64,000 nucleotides of DNA from Caenorhabditis remanei (Eukaryota > Nematoda > Chromadorea > Rhabditida > Rhabditidae): positions 10,788,001 through 10,852,000 of the forward strand of contig NC_071332.1 of assembly GCF_010183535.1 (NCBI RefSeq), read 5' to 3'. Positions 1 to 14,000 of this stretch are shown in pieces; position 1 is the stretch's first letter, and each line of letters starts with the position of its first letter. Below the pieces are notes generated by a model. The model was given only the letters and a program-made list of their open reading frames with translations, made no database searches and was not told where the DNA came from. The position numbers and the translations under genes were made by a program.

Positions 1-2039
1 GATAATTTTTTGAGCTCTTCCTGATAACAGGTTGCTACATCAGATTATGAACTCTGATTTCCAGTTATAAATACTGTTTTAAGTAGAGGTTGATTAGAAA
101 ATTCGTAAACATCTGGAAGATAGTTGAACTTGATTAAAAATGCGATGCATCCTTTTGGTCAGTCGTAACATTTTCAGATGCTTCGGTAGAAGATACAGAC
201 ATTTGGACATCCGGCAAACAGATTCACCCCTGTGTTCTCCAAACAGTAATGCGATTTTTGCATTCTACGAATTCTGAACTATGGAACGATATGAAAAAAA
301 TGTACTTTTCCGAAAAAACTTCCTCATATTTTCTATTTCCTCTGACCGAATTCAAGTACATACTTGTACATAATTTCACTTTTTGAATCGTCCGCCCGTC
401 CCGGTTTCCTTCCCAGCAATTCTCCGCTCCGACGAAAAACTTGGATTCCCTGCTGCGAGAAAGAGATTTGACACTAAACAAGTCTGTAAAAGTGCACATG
501 GTCATAAATCAGCCAATCGGACTAAACGTCTCTCTGTTTCTTTTTTTCTCGTCAGAAGGCCACCCATATCCCAACGAATGTTGCCTCTTCTCTTAAACAA
601 TGAGGCATGTTCCCAATTTGAGGGCACCCTCGGGACCCCCAGGGAGGCTCTTTTTCGATTTGTTGCCGCTAAAAAGTCCGCGACCCCAGTTCTGTTTTTT
701 CTCATTTCCTTTGTGATTGTGCAAGTGCTTGGGAGCTGGGACTGGGGGCCAGCTTTTTTGTTTGCAGAAAATTGGGTCCCTGTGGTCTTCGTTTGGTACC
801 AGAAAAAGTGCAATTGGAAAAGGAACGAAACAAGACGGAAAATGAAGAAGAAGACTCGGAAAAACACTGGAAGCCAAATTAAATTTAAAAGAAGAGAAGG
901 AGATGGTGGACCACTAGAATGTTGCCCTATTCATTTGGAATCTCTTCGCCATCTTTATTTTTTTCTTTTGTTTCTATTTGAAATATTCCGTTTTCAGTCA
1001 AAACCATTTTTTCGTAATACCCAAGTTTCTATCAGTCGAATGAAGTGAAACGAAATAGACCATTTTCTAAATTTTAATGTAAACCTAGGAAAACCTCAAC
1101 TTCTCTTCTCACCTTATATGACTCTTGTACATAAACTCTGAGCCGTTCCCATCCCTCATTGTTCAATCCATACAACTGTAAACATGTTTTCGTTTCCACG
1201 TTTTAATGTCTTGCACATAGAAAACGTATGTATAGTATTCTTTTGCTAGGAAGAATTGATATGCAAATGATCTTCCATTTCCGATTATCGATATCATACG
1301 ACCTTTTTTCTATGGAAGTGTCAATTGTTTAGTTGATTTATAATGAGGAAAATCGACTGTGGTATTCTAATTATTTCTGGTTAATTGATTAGTCAGATAT
1401 GCAATTCGAATACCAAAGATCAGAAGTTCACTGTTTCACGTATACGTGGCCTATGAATTCTGTCTGTGTATCCAGATGTCCAAGATATATTTATGTATAA
1501 TCCTGTCTGTCAGGGTCAGTTACTTTTTGGTTGTTTGAACTCGAATCTCCAGACAGACGACATACAAAGGTCAAACAGATACCAACACAATCTACTCATA
1601 TATTTTCTTAACACATCTGATTCGCATGGAAAGTTTCTTAAAAGCGACCCTCTCGTTCCTCTTTCAATCCTTGTTACCTCTTATTCTACACCATTCATAT
1701 TCGTTTTCCTATCTTTTTCATTCCCTTTCGTTTCTTCTCATCAGCTCAAATGCACCATGGAAACTTGAACCTTTGACCTCAAATGAAATATAGTCTGCGT
1801 CTCTTCACCTCTTATATTATTTTCCTCATCATCTAGACTCATCTATCACCGTTTCGTCGCGTGTCGTCCGTATTGTTCCAACTTGTTTCTACCCCCTTAC
1901 CTCCTCTGATTCTTTCTTTCACTATTTTGGCGCACTTTCTACCCAATAAATCGAACGAAAAACGAGAAGAGGACAACTCGGAGACAAAGACAATGTTGCC
2001 TTGTCGCTGAGGAGCGGGGTGAAAAGGCTAGCTTTGAGA
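1..2039. other. No gene recognised
   Basis: I see no supportable gene here. Plus-strand reading is open from 383 to 1048 but begins at TTG and has no splice or family support. The stretch may be upstream DNA or an early intron of the Smaug-like gene. It contains pyrimidine-rich tracts and one CTGTTTCA octamer at 1431-1438. Confidence 0.5.
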
Positions 2040-5000
2040 ATGGGAGAGAATGACAACAACCAAGAATTTATGGATGACGGCCTGGGGGTGACGGTAGATT
2101 TCTGAAGGTTGGGAAAAAGTAGCAGCGCTTGCGTAAGAACATACCGTCGGCTTCTTAAGAACTTAGCTAGCGAACGAAAAATAACGCAACAGGAAATCTA
2201 ACAACATTCGGGGGGAGGTTATGATTTCGAAGAGAATTTTCGATGAAGGGAACTGAGTAATTTGTAGATTTCATAGAGAGGTCAGTAACTTTTTGGGGCA
2301 AAGTTCATTTAATTTGCACTATTCAATGTTCAAGGCAGTTTTCCAGAACCCATATTAGTTGGGGTGATTTTTCTGAAAATTTCAAAGAAAGCCTTGAATG
2401 ATGAGAAGACAATTCTTGAACCCGACAAGTTTTAAAAGTACTCTGTTTGAATAAATTATATCACAGTAGTTCCTTTTTCAAGTTGAAACATATCTGCCCT
2501 CCAAAACTTTTTCTAAGCATGCAAAACATATAAAAATGAGTTTTTCCATCTCCAATACTTCTATTTTCGTAATGTTTTCCCATCGGCGTCCAACTTTTTC
2601 CACTTTTCTTACCTCCATTCTGATCTGTCTGAAATCTCGACGTCGCCGTCGTCTTTTTGCTCCATTTTCCACTTCTTCTACCCTGATTGTGAGCTCAATT
2701 CCCACGATTTGCACTTTCCAAAAGTGCTCTCTTTCACCCATTTTCGTACCACACACAAACACATTTCAGAGATTACCTATGAGAAATCACATGTTCTTTT
2801 CCGAGATTTTAGTACCTCTAGGTCTGATTGTAGTGGTACTAGACACTCGTATAACACAACCTTAGTGAATTCTGTCTGAAATTTGAATTCAGATTTTCAG
2901 TTGGAAATTTGAATCAAAGGAAAAACGTGCCCAAAATTCTTTTTTTCTGAGTTTGCCAAAAAAAAAACTACAAAAATGTAAAGAAAAAATGAAGAAAAAA
3001 GCCATCGACACACGTTACGAGGAATTGAGATTCTAATCCTTTCCGGCAACGTGTGTGGTCGCTTTTCCCAATTATTTTCTCTAAATCTCTTCCTCTCCCA
3101 CACTATTTCTCTCCTCTCGCTCATCATTATGGTATTTGAAGCGAGATGAGCCGATTGCAATCCATTTGTCCTTTTTGAATCGAACATGTTTCACACACTG
3201 TTCGTATGTAGTTACTTCTTTTCGTCTCAGTTTTAATACCTGATTTCATGTAATGGTTTTAGTTTTGATCTTCGAAAAATCAGACGGTTGAGGATTTAAG
3301 AATAAAGAGTTGAATATAGTAGATCTTGCAGTATGTGGCCTTGGAGGGCAATTTTTAAAAAACTGATGAAAAACTTACTCTTGAATCGAGTAGGTCAGAT
3401 TTTAATACCTAATTTAGCTCGCTCCAATCCAATTTTGTTGGAGAGTTTCAAGAGCAACCCATATTTTGTAGGTTACCCTAGAAACTTTCTCAATTTCCAA
3501 ACAAAAGTCGAATATCTTTCAAGTCTCCGCCCCCATTCATTTCGTGCGCAAAAGTGCAAATTTCTCAAAATGGGGTTCGTTCGTAAGCGAGGTTGTTTTT
3601 GAGAGAAGACTTTCGTAGACTCCGCCCCTTTTCAGTATTCCTTCCTCAACACGTTAGTTGTTCTGTCATTGTTGCTTGGCCATATGATCCTGACTTTTCT
3701 ACTTCCAGGTAATTCATTTCGGATCAGAAACTCATCTTGGTTCAATTCGAACATCATCCGAAACCAACGGATATTGGCGACCGGAATCGAATCCGAAATC
3801 AGGTACGACCTTGGAGAGGTTAGGAATTTACTTCATGGGAGGTTAACTATATTGGTGTTCTATTGGAATGAGATGGTCTAAGGGTTGTTTGACAGGTTAG
3901 GGGGAGAAAAGATTTGATATCATATCTCTTTTTATCTTCATTTGGAAGCGTTCTTCTGGTTGCTGATGCATTTTTTGTATCCCTTTTTATTCTTTTTTGT
4001 TGACATTCTCTGACTTCTACTCCTTTTTTTTCGTTCACGATGTTTTCTTTTTTGATTTGAGAATTTTGCAGAGACGAATGTTTTAATAGAACAGGTCGAT
4101 TAAGTTATGTTATTTTTTCCTATTTTTTATTCTATGTTGGATTGCACTCATCAATGAATCAGATCTGACACTCTTTAAATCTTATCTTATTCACAGCATT
4201 AATTAGTTCTGGACCTCAAAGATACTTCGTGAAAGTAATTTTTGAATATTTTTCATTTTCTTTGCGTTCTTCAAAAAAGTTGCTTCCTTCGGATATCCTA
4301 ATGCAGAGGTCCCTCTCTTTTCATTTTTTGTCGATTCTTCAATTTCCGGTCTCTTCAATATTCGTCATTCATTTCTACTTCGCTCCCTTTCAATCAAGTT
4401 TCCATTGTTCTCCGCTATAATAAGCTTCATTATCATCATAAATGCACTATCAGACATACCACCATTTTGTGCTCTTTTCTCTCAGTAGCTCAGGCAGTCT
4501 GTGCCTGTCGCGGATGCCTTCGCCTTATCAGGGCAACAACATTTTGCAACATTTTCAAGCCCTTATCATCTGAATTCCCAAGACATCAGGAGACTACAGT
4601 TTTCAGTTTTCTGTACTGATAGTGAAGTTTTGAACTCGAATGAAGAGAAGATGAGAAAAGTGCACTTTCAAGAGTTCAAACGTCTTGAAAAAGATTTCGA
4701 AGACAGATAAGAACAGAGAAAAGTCATCAAAACCAAGAAGAGGGTCCAATGAGGAAGATAGAGAATGAGAAAAAAGAAAATAGAAAATACGGGAGGTCTT
4801 GATTCTGTTTTTTCTCCACTGGAGGTGTCTATGTCTGTAGTTGTTTCGAACAAAACTGTATCTCAATGTTCTGAAAACGAACCATTATTTTCGCGGATTC
4901 TCTCTTGGTTGCCACCACCTATCACTTGTTCCTGTTGGACCGGTGCCAGGTAGTTCTCGTACGCTGACGTCCTAAGGTTATCAGCACTTTTGGCCATTTC

Positions 5001-8000
5001 AAAGAAATTGACAATTAGTTTGGAGGCGGTAATTTGTGGAAAACTATACTAATTGCAAGTAGATAAGCCGACTGGTTGTATAATCTATGGTACTGAAGTA
5101 AACCTCGAAATTCTAAGTTCTCTTGATATTGAGGGCGTATCGTAGTTTTCATGATGGAAAGAACTGCTATTGCATTTATTCAATCTCATATATCATTCCT
5201 TTTTGTTCTTGTATACTCGTTTGTCCTCTTCCGATGAACTCTGAAACTGAAACTATGGTTTCTCCCTAAAGTATCTCTATTTCATCTCTTCACGGTATTC
5301 CCGATCTTTCTGCCAGACACTAATCAAATGAAACGTTTGATTTCTCCACTTCACCAACTCTTTTCTCCCGTTTTTCTTTTCTTCGATTACTATCCAAATT
5401 TGCATTTTTACCACACACGTTGTGTCTCTCCCAGATCCGTTGTCTGCCTAACAGACCACCCACCTCGTTTTTATGAGTTCTCCATCTCAGTAATGAAATG
5501 CACGACGGAAACGAAACTATCAAGATGACGGTTTTAGAAACATAGGAAAAGACCTCCCAGCCGTTTAGACCGAAATCTATCTTGATGAGAGGTAGAGATC
5601 AGGTAGATGGGTTTGCACTCTTTCACACAATACGGTTTCGATTCTCATCTAAATGGGCTTGATGACATCCCGAAATGGCCGAGTGAGCGAGGCAAAAAAC
5701 GGTCATAAATATTTTGAAAGAGCGCTCCCTCGCCGCGCGTCTACCTAACCCAACACACGGACTAGACACATTAAAATTTGCAACCTCAAAAAGAATGTGA
5801 AAGAACAAAGGGCTTGCCTTTTTTACTTCGAGAGGAAGGGAACTTTCTCCTATTACAGTATACCTCCTCCTCCCACCTCTTCTTCAAAAGTCGTGAAGAG
5901 TTAGACAAATATTTCTTCACCGAAATCTTTCTTCGTTCTTTTGGCTTTCGAACTTTCTATTTTTAAAACTCTGGTTTTCAGTGGAAATGGTGATGAACGA
6001 TAACTTGTTCTGGTGCAACTTCGACCCAAATCGTGTCTGGAGAGCTCCGACCCCGAAGACGACGCCTGATATATCGGTGAATGATGAGAACCGGGAGGTC
6101 GGAAAATCAGGTGGGTGACCTTTGAAGATGTGGAAAACAAAGGGTTTGAGAACAACACAATGTGACTTTTTGTTTGTCTTTTGAAATTTGTTTTCAGAAT
6201 AGTTCGTCTTTAGAAAAATAGCCTACGGTAGTATTGACACTAATTTTTTTGTTTTCAAGGAAGTTTTTGAAAAAAAACATAAAGAAAGCATGATTTCGGC
6301 ATCGATAGTTTGAGAAGATATTGTTTATTTATCACTGATTTAGTTGTGGATAAAATAAATCTATTCATGATTCGATTCATGAAGCCAGATTAACCCATGT
6401 TAACAGAATTAGCTGAACAATTGCATTTCATGAACTTGATTTTCTTCATCCAACCTTTTTCCGTAATTAATTAGAACCTATAAAATCTGCAAAAGCTAAC
6501 ACCAATGAACCGAGTGTGTAGCAATACAATCCATCACACAAAGCACACTCACGCTTTTGTAGTTTCTTTTATGAATAAGAGGTGTCCCTTCTTCTGTGAC
6601 AAATCACTGTCAACACTCCTAGTTGGAGATTAAAAGATCATTCCGAAACCTAGGAATTTCGATTATTCGTTTTTGCTTCTTTGCTCATCTCTTCATAATC
6701 GTTCAAATTGATTTATGAGAAGCAGCTCATTCGTCAGTCAGTCACCTCATTGCCACCTCACATTCCAATCCTTAACGAGGTGCTCTTCCACAGCTCATTC
6801 ATCTATTCCATCTATCCACCACTTCACTATTACACACTTTGAATTTTCGAACTCGAAAACCCCCTTCTTCTTCTCATTATTTCCAATCAATCTTCCAATT
6901 TTTCTATACAACTAAATTGAGGGATGGAGCAGAGAAAAAGAGTCAAGAGTCTCCGGCGCCAATTCTTTATCATATGGAGGCTCTTGCTCTACCAGGGCAG
7001 TCGTCAAAAAGGCGTCGTTGGAATAGTATAGAATCTGAAGAGAGTAACCAAGGTATTTGAGTCGATTCACTATGATAAGAAGTTATTCTGATAAGACAAC
7101 CCTCCAAAATGTTGCCATTTGCTTTGGTTTTCCATAGTCACGAAGACGTAAATGTTGATGACGGCGGGTGAACACTTGCACTATTTATCAGAACCTGTCA
7201 AATGTAGTATTAGAGAGAAATCGAGAGAGTTTTAGAGTAGGAGAGAGTCCAGAGATACCCGCTGAAAATGCTCTTTTGCGGTGGGAGTAGACAAGAGCTC
7301 AGAATTGTGCAATAAATTGACAGTTTTTGGGTTGAGTTGATGGAAAAAGATAGTGACATTTATTACATTAAGTCGGCGGAAAGTGATTGAAGTAATTTTG
7401 GGAGTTACTTGAGTAAAAATGGAACTATACGAATGACAAAGTACAGATGCTTTGTGGAAATTTAATAAGTTCAGACCACGACGAAAAAATTTGTGAACTG
7501 ATGTTTTTCAAAAAAAAAAATTGCCAATGGTGAAATGTGCTTGTTAGGATCACAATCTCCAGAAATTGATATCTATCGCAACTTTTCAGAAGATATCGAG
7601 TCTACTTCATTTTGAAAATAGAAGTTCACTTAAAAACCGGCTCCCCAACGTGCCTATTCGGGATTTCCTAAATGGAAGAAAAATGAAATCTTAGGTTTTC
7701 AAGTTGCTTCTTCATTTTTATTCGAAGAATTTCGATTGAGAATATATCATTGTTCAGAAGTTGTTTCTAATGACGGCACCTTCAAAACTCTAATTCAGTG
7801 AATAACGAAACTTATAGTAAGCAAGACCCATTGAATACCAGACTTGCAAAACTCCGGGCCGGGCCGAGAAAGCTCCGGCCCGGCCCGGATTTGAATTTTT
7901 GAACTTTTTTCACTACAATTTTTTGTCCAAAAATTTATTTTCTGAAAATTTTTCATATTTTTCCTCAAGTATTTTTTCAAAAACCTTCGAAACCTACAAA

Positions 8001-11000
8001 AATTGTTTTTAAGAAATATTTTTCAAAAAAAATCGGGAAATTTTCGAAAAAAATTTTTTGAATTTTTTCAGTACTGAACTTCCGGGCCGACCGGGCCCTA
8101 GAAATTTTCCTTCCGGCCCGGCCCGTTGCAAGTCTGGAATACCCCAACGTTTCAACGTGTTTACTCAGTTTGAAATCTAGAGGATGTCTACATGAAATAT
8201 ACAAATCATACATTACTCAACCTTGCCGAAACGGAAAACATCTCCAGATGCTCATCATCTGACTATATAATATACTTTCATTCATACACGTCGGCACTTC
8301 AGAAAACAACAGCTGAGTTAACATAGGGAAGCATTTTCTAGAATCTCAAATCTTCATTCGTCTCGCTTCATTCAAGATCTACTATTCCCTCTCTTCATTT
8401 TCCAGTCCCTTCATAAAGAAACACTTCCGTTTTTATCTGTTTCTATAATCTCTCAATTCACACATTTCCTTTTCCTCATTCTCTTTCTATCGCCGATCGG
8501 TGCCTCATTTATCAAATCGTAGGCCCCACTGTCTGAAAGATGACGTTGAGGATGAGAAGGTAGACCTGCGGCATCGTTTGAAAATTTGTTGCGAAAATCT
8601 GTCGAAATATTTGAGAGAATAAGAATTACTACAAAATCTGTTTCACTGGTATATGCTATCAATTACCCGATGACGCGCGCGCCTATGAAGTACTCCTGTA
8701 CTTCTACAGACGATGTAGGGTGTCTGGGAATTTCTTGAGAAATCGAAAAAAGGAGAAGACAGAAGAAGGGAAGAAAAAGGATCAGGAGATCAAAGTTTCC
8801 AATGAAATTATGATTCGATGATAGGTCATCCGATAGGTAATAGAGATTTGCTAGACATGACTCTCTAAGAAAAATTTATTCAATGTTCTCAGATTTTCCG
8901 AGGACATGAGAAATCGCAACTATCCACCATTTTCGGTCATCTCTGCCTTCCAGACATTGCCTCTCCACTATTGAACAAACACACCAAAACACAGTCTCCT
9001 TTTCATCCAAAAATATATCACTTGGGTAAACATTCCGATTCCTTCTGTTTTTCAATTGAATAGTGTCTCGTCCTGATTAATTTCGAAAGTATTTATTATG
9101 AATACTTTTGTTTGAAAGAAAAAATTGAAACCACTGAAGCAGTTCCAAACTCTCCTTCTTGTTCCCTATCATCACGTTCCAAAAGCCCCAGTGGTTTGTG
9201 GTCCCCTCCTTGAAAGCTCGAAAACCCACATTAACTTCAGCTGATAAACAAAAAAAAGAGAAAGGGTACTCCCAATAGATAGATTGATTTATGAGATGAT
9301 AATTAGATCGAAAAATACACAAGTATTACACAACGGACAATTCCATTGTTCCCTTTTAAAATGAGAAATTTCTCAGTAACTTCTCATTTTTACTAATCAA
9401 TCAGATCAGAAATAGATGAATCGGATTGATTATTGGTACTTGGAATTCTGATCTGAATCTATAAAAAGAGAAGAACAAAGTTCGAGAGTAAAGAACAATA
9501 CCGAAACAAGTACAAAAGATTTCTGACCCGTTGATTCGAATTCTCCTTCTAGCGGATCAAAAAACCATCTCGCGCCAATACACTAAAGGCATCAATCACT
9601 TTACTGACAAACCGTTGCAAGAAGTATTAAAAAAAGTCCTTCTTGTCTGACCCGATTAATTTGCAAAGTGTCACGTAACAGACATAGGACCCCCAGCCTT
9701 CAAGTCTAGTGAAAAAAGTTCCGCGATCAGAAAACGAAATGGACTTTTTCCGAAAAGTTGCAAAAAAACCAATCACTTCAGTTTGATAAGCGGTGAAATT
9801 GATCACTTTGATCTTCTCCGCAACCGCCTACTACCCGTTCTACTGGCATTGTGCCAACAAAAACGCAACAGTTTTTTTTTCTTTTTTCGGCATACGGCGA
9901 CCGGCGGGGAAAGATCAAAAACGTTTTGTTGGAATAGAATTGGAGCAAAAAGTCTGAGTAGTGTCTGCCGCCTATGTGTGCGTTGAAAAAAAGTGTGTTA
10001 AAAACTACGAACCGGCGAGCAAACCGAAAACTTGCCGAAAGGTGCACTTTGAAGTAAACACAGACACGCACCGATCAACGGCACGCAGAGAAAATGGAGA
10101 CTTCATAATTTGTTTAGACTCTTTTTTTTCTTCTTCTTATAGTACTTTCCAAATTATTTTTTATTTCTTTTCATCCCCATTCATCACTATAATTCCAATC
10201 AGATCCTATCAAAATGCAACAACATACATTTAATGATACCTATTTCTTTTCTCCTACTCCCATTCAAAAAGAAGAGAAAAAAGAGAAGAAGAAAAAGAGT
10301 TGTATACGTTCAACTGGACGTTGAGAACAGTTGTCCCGCAATCCGTGCAACTCACGGGGCTCCGATAGCTTCTTTCCGCGTGACATACGTGAAATTTCGA
10401 TTGAAAGAAAGGAAACGAGTGATAAATTGACATGGAATCGGAACCCAACTCTGAACTCGCAATTCCTCTCATTGCTACTATACTTTTTGTGTTTCTACGC
10501 CTTGTGACGCTGTTTGCAAATTTTTTCGGTGGGGGAGGCGAAGAGCATGTTAACAGAGCTCTTCGTGTTGTTAAAGGTTGTTTTGATTGATTATATATAT
10601 ATATACTAGAATGACTGACATATTCCGTAGATCCGGTCTTGGAATATCCATTAGACGGTGCAGTTCGAATACTAAAAAAATACCGTTTTCTAGACTCAAA
10701 CCACATTCTAGCCCCCACTCAAATGTTCAAAGGAAAATGCCTTTCTGCTCAAAAAACGGTAATGAAACTGATGATAACTATGCTTTTTCAGAATCATCAT
10801 GTGATTCTACAGCGAAATTAGGAACTTTTTTGTTGGCAATTCATTGATAAACATACGTTTTTTTCTCATTGAAGGCGCCATTCAGACGGTTTGGTTGGAA
10901 CAAAATTATTTTTTTGTCGTTATTACAACTGATAATGTTCAGTTTTTCAGTTTTAGTTCCGTGTCAGCACAACTTCTGCTAGAGCTCTTTTTGTCCTGAT

Positions 11001-14000
11001 CGATACTCAGACAGTCTGATAATGCTGAAGTTGCTCCTGAGAATCCAATGTTCTTGTTGTGATTCACGTGTTCTCAGTTCTCTTCTCATGAGCTCATCGG
11101 GTCCGAAGATTACGAGTGTCACTGGTTTGACCCTTTGCAAAAAGACGGATAACTTCCGTCGGGTCCCTTCTTTCTTTCACTCGGAAATTCCTTCACATGT
11201 GTTGACTGCGGTCACTTTTTAAATGAGTGTTCCATGAAGATTGTTGTGCTTTGGCCCCTCCGGGAGAAAATCAGCAGGAGCAAAGGGAGCAGGAGGGTTT
11301 GCACAAACACGGGAAAGGCCCGAATGGCCCACCCGCTCAAGTGGGTAGGCGATGAAGCGACGATGATCACTGATTGATTGATGGCTTTATTTGGTTTCGA
11401 AGAGACGAAGAAAACGCGAGAAGATGAAGAAGAGTATGTAATAAATAATAGGTGTGGAGGTTATCTTTAACTTGATCTTGTACTAAGGAAGGTCGTTATC
11501 ATTTCACCCTTGATTTTTACTTCCTCCCCAAATTTGTCAATGAAACAAATTTGATCTTGTTTCTTTTTTCCGTGTTTGACTTTGATCCGTGCCCTATTCT
11601 ACTCCTCTTCATGTTTCTTCAGTAGTTTGTACACCTGTTTCGATTCCGATCCAATACTTTCCCGATTGTCCTTTTTATTCAGTACGTATCTCTGTTCAAT
11701 ACATACAAGTTTCGGTGCGATTTCGAATGTAGGTGTTCGGAATGCCTGATAAGTGAGTATTCAGCTGCCTCTCAACTCCTTTTTAGACTGGAGATTTTTG
11801 ATATCCTAAAGTTCTCAAATTGCCTGGGTCATACCGAAAGACTAGACAAAGAAAGAAATAAAATTGGCTCATTTTTCCTGTCTACCTCATCCAAATCGTG
11901 GCCAATATCCTTTCACCGTATTGCTCTCCTCTCTCAATCACAGTGGGACATCATTCTTATTCGAGAGGATAGCCAATTTTCAAAAATATATGGCAACATT
12001 CATGTGTGCACTTTTTCACTTGAATCGGTGCTACTTTTTCAATTTTGACGAGCGTATATAAATGATGGTCATTGTATTCCTGAGAAAAACAAGGCAAAAA
12101 GTGAGAGCCTTGTATTAAGTGGAGAGAGTAGAGTCTCTCTATCATTATTCGGTCTTTTCTATTCCATATTTGTACAAGCTTCTATTTAGACAAATATGTA
12201 TTTGAAGGTAGGGGGGTCTTCCGATAAGGGTAAAGAAGATTTTGGTCTTCTCGTCTTTCCTCTCATCAGCCTAATCATCATCATGACCGTGTTTGTTGTG
12301 TTTAGTATGTTTCTAACCTTGTTAACCTTTTGTTTCTATTTCTTCAATACCCAATGATTTATGACCAAATCAGATGAATCAAGGATAGGGAAAGAAAATT
12401 AAAAGGAAAGATGGAATGCAATTGATCTGTCCTGTCCTTCGGATAATAATCATATGTAGTTTAGATTGACCTTGTTCTAATGGTTGGGGACACCTCCTCA
12501 TGGATTTCGGGGAATCCCCTTTTATGATGAAAGGTGTCTTTTGTCATCTCACTTGAATACGTGTCCCTACTCGTGTCATATACATAAACCCTTTTTCCAT
12601 ATACATTTGCATTTTTGTGTCCCCCTCTACTCAACATAACCTGTCACATATTTGCATTCACCCTGAAAAAAATGACGATGGTGGCGGTGTCTCCAAGGGT
12701 CCTAGATGAATCAGAACACTTTTTTCTGCAGCGGCAACCGATGATATCATCTACTGTGTAATATGTGCAAACTGCAGTAAAACTGTTCTTTTTTCTGAAG
12801 CTGAAACAAATAGAATCATTTTTTGTAATCTTCCTCACGTGATGGAGGTAATCCAAATCCTACAAAAATATAGTGCATCGGTAGGTGTGTCGTTTGACGC
12901 TTATGGGCTATGGGTGTCTAGTTGTGATGATCCGGTTCGGAGTACTCTTTCAAACCGTATTATGAAATTTGTACACACCTATATGTGATGATGATATTGT
13001 TGGAAAAAGTAGGTCACAAGGGTTTGAAAGTTTTTTTTGGAAATATTGGCAGAGTGAAAAAAACCGCTCATTTGTTTTGTGTTCCTCTGGTGATTTCGAA
13101 ATTCACTTATCTTTCTTCCGATTTCATTCACGAAAGCCTGAACTCTTGTTGTCTAGCCATGCCACATGGAAGGGAACCATCGTGTGATCTTGGGTTTGGA
13201 AATATGATATCCCAGACCACGTGTTATGATGATGAGATGAGTTAAGTATTGAGCAAAGCATGGCTAAAAATCACTTGAGAGTCCATCTTTCTGAAAATTT
13301 AAGACTCCATGATGTTTGTGTTCTATCTTTCGTTTCCAAAGTTACGAGATGTCCCTGACTAACTTCACTTCCATGTTGAAACCCCAACATCAATACTCAC
13401 CGATAACTTTTTCATTGCAAAACCATGAACTTTTATTCTATTTCTTGGAAACTAACATAATCTTGTCGCCCATCTTTGGTCATCGAAACATTTTTATCAA
13501 TGTCATAAGGGCTTTTCCCTGTTGCTCTGTTACTTCCCAGTTGTTTTTCTGTTGCATCGGTCTTCTCTCCGATCTTCACCCACCCTGTCATTCTATTACC
13601 ATCTGATTTTCCTCTCGAACACACCAAAAATCAAATAAACATCATAGTTTTTTCTTGGCCTATCCATCAAATCGAGTATCCGTTTTATCTGTTTTTCGTG
13701 TTCAAAACGTTTCACGTTTTCCCCCGTTTTTCGGGGGTTTCAATTCTGGCAATGTGCCAACATGTGGTACCGATGGAAAGAGAGAGGGATAGAGAATCGA
13801 AAAGTGAGAATAAAAGAGATGAGAGAAGAAGTGAGGAGTGAGAATGCCAGGTGGTTGTAATGACAATTTCAATCTCATCTCACATTTGCTAGACGTCGTG
13901 CCGTCCCTTCAGAAGTTCATTCGGCTAATAGAAGAAAAAAACTTGGTTCATTGGTTCCGAACGTTTAAGATTCAGCTTCAAAAACGTTGGAACTAAGTTT

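Noticed and set aside
383..1048. 221-codon plus-strand open frame near the left edge
   Set aside because: It starts at TTG, has poly-Lys and poly-Phe composition, no splice or family signal, and overlaps equally long frames on the other strand.
1431..1438. CTGTTTCA octamers (also 8638, 16652, 33597, 58769) as piRNA promoters
   Set aside because: The octamer occurs by chance at about this rate in 64 kb; no downstream 21U-type start could be confirmed by eye.
8453..8662. Minus-strand frame with a protein-like stretch (NDAAGLPSHPQRHLSDSGAY)
   Set aside because: The only plausible upstream exon has in-frame stops in the required phase; kept only as a weak possibility.
10254..10718. 154-codon minus-strand open frame
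   Set aside because: Antisense to the candidate small gene, low-complexity Ser/Arg/Tyr composition and no supporting features.
13721..13737. CCCCCGTTTTTCGGGGG hairpin
   Set aside because: Resembles a bacterial terminator but has no role expected in a nematode nuclear genome and no gene nearby.
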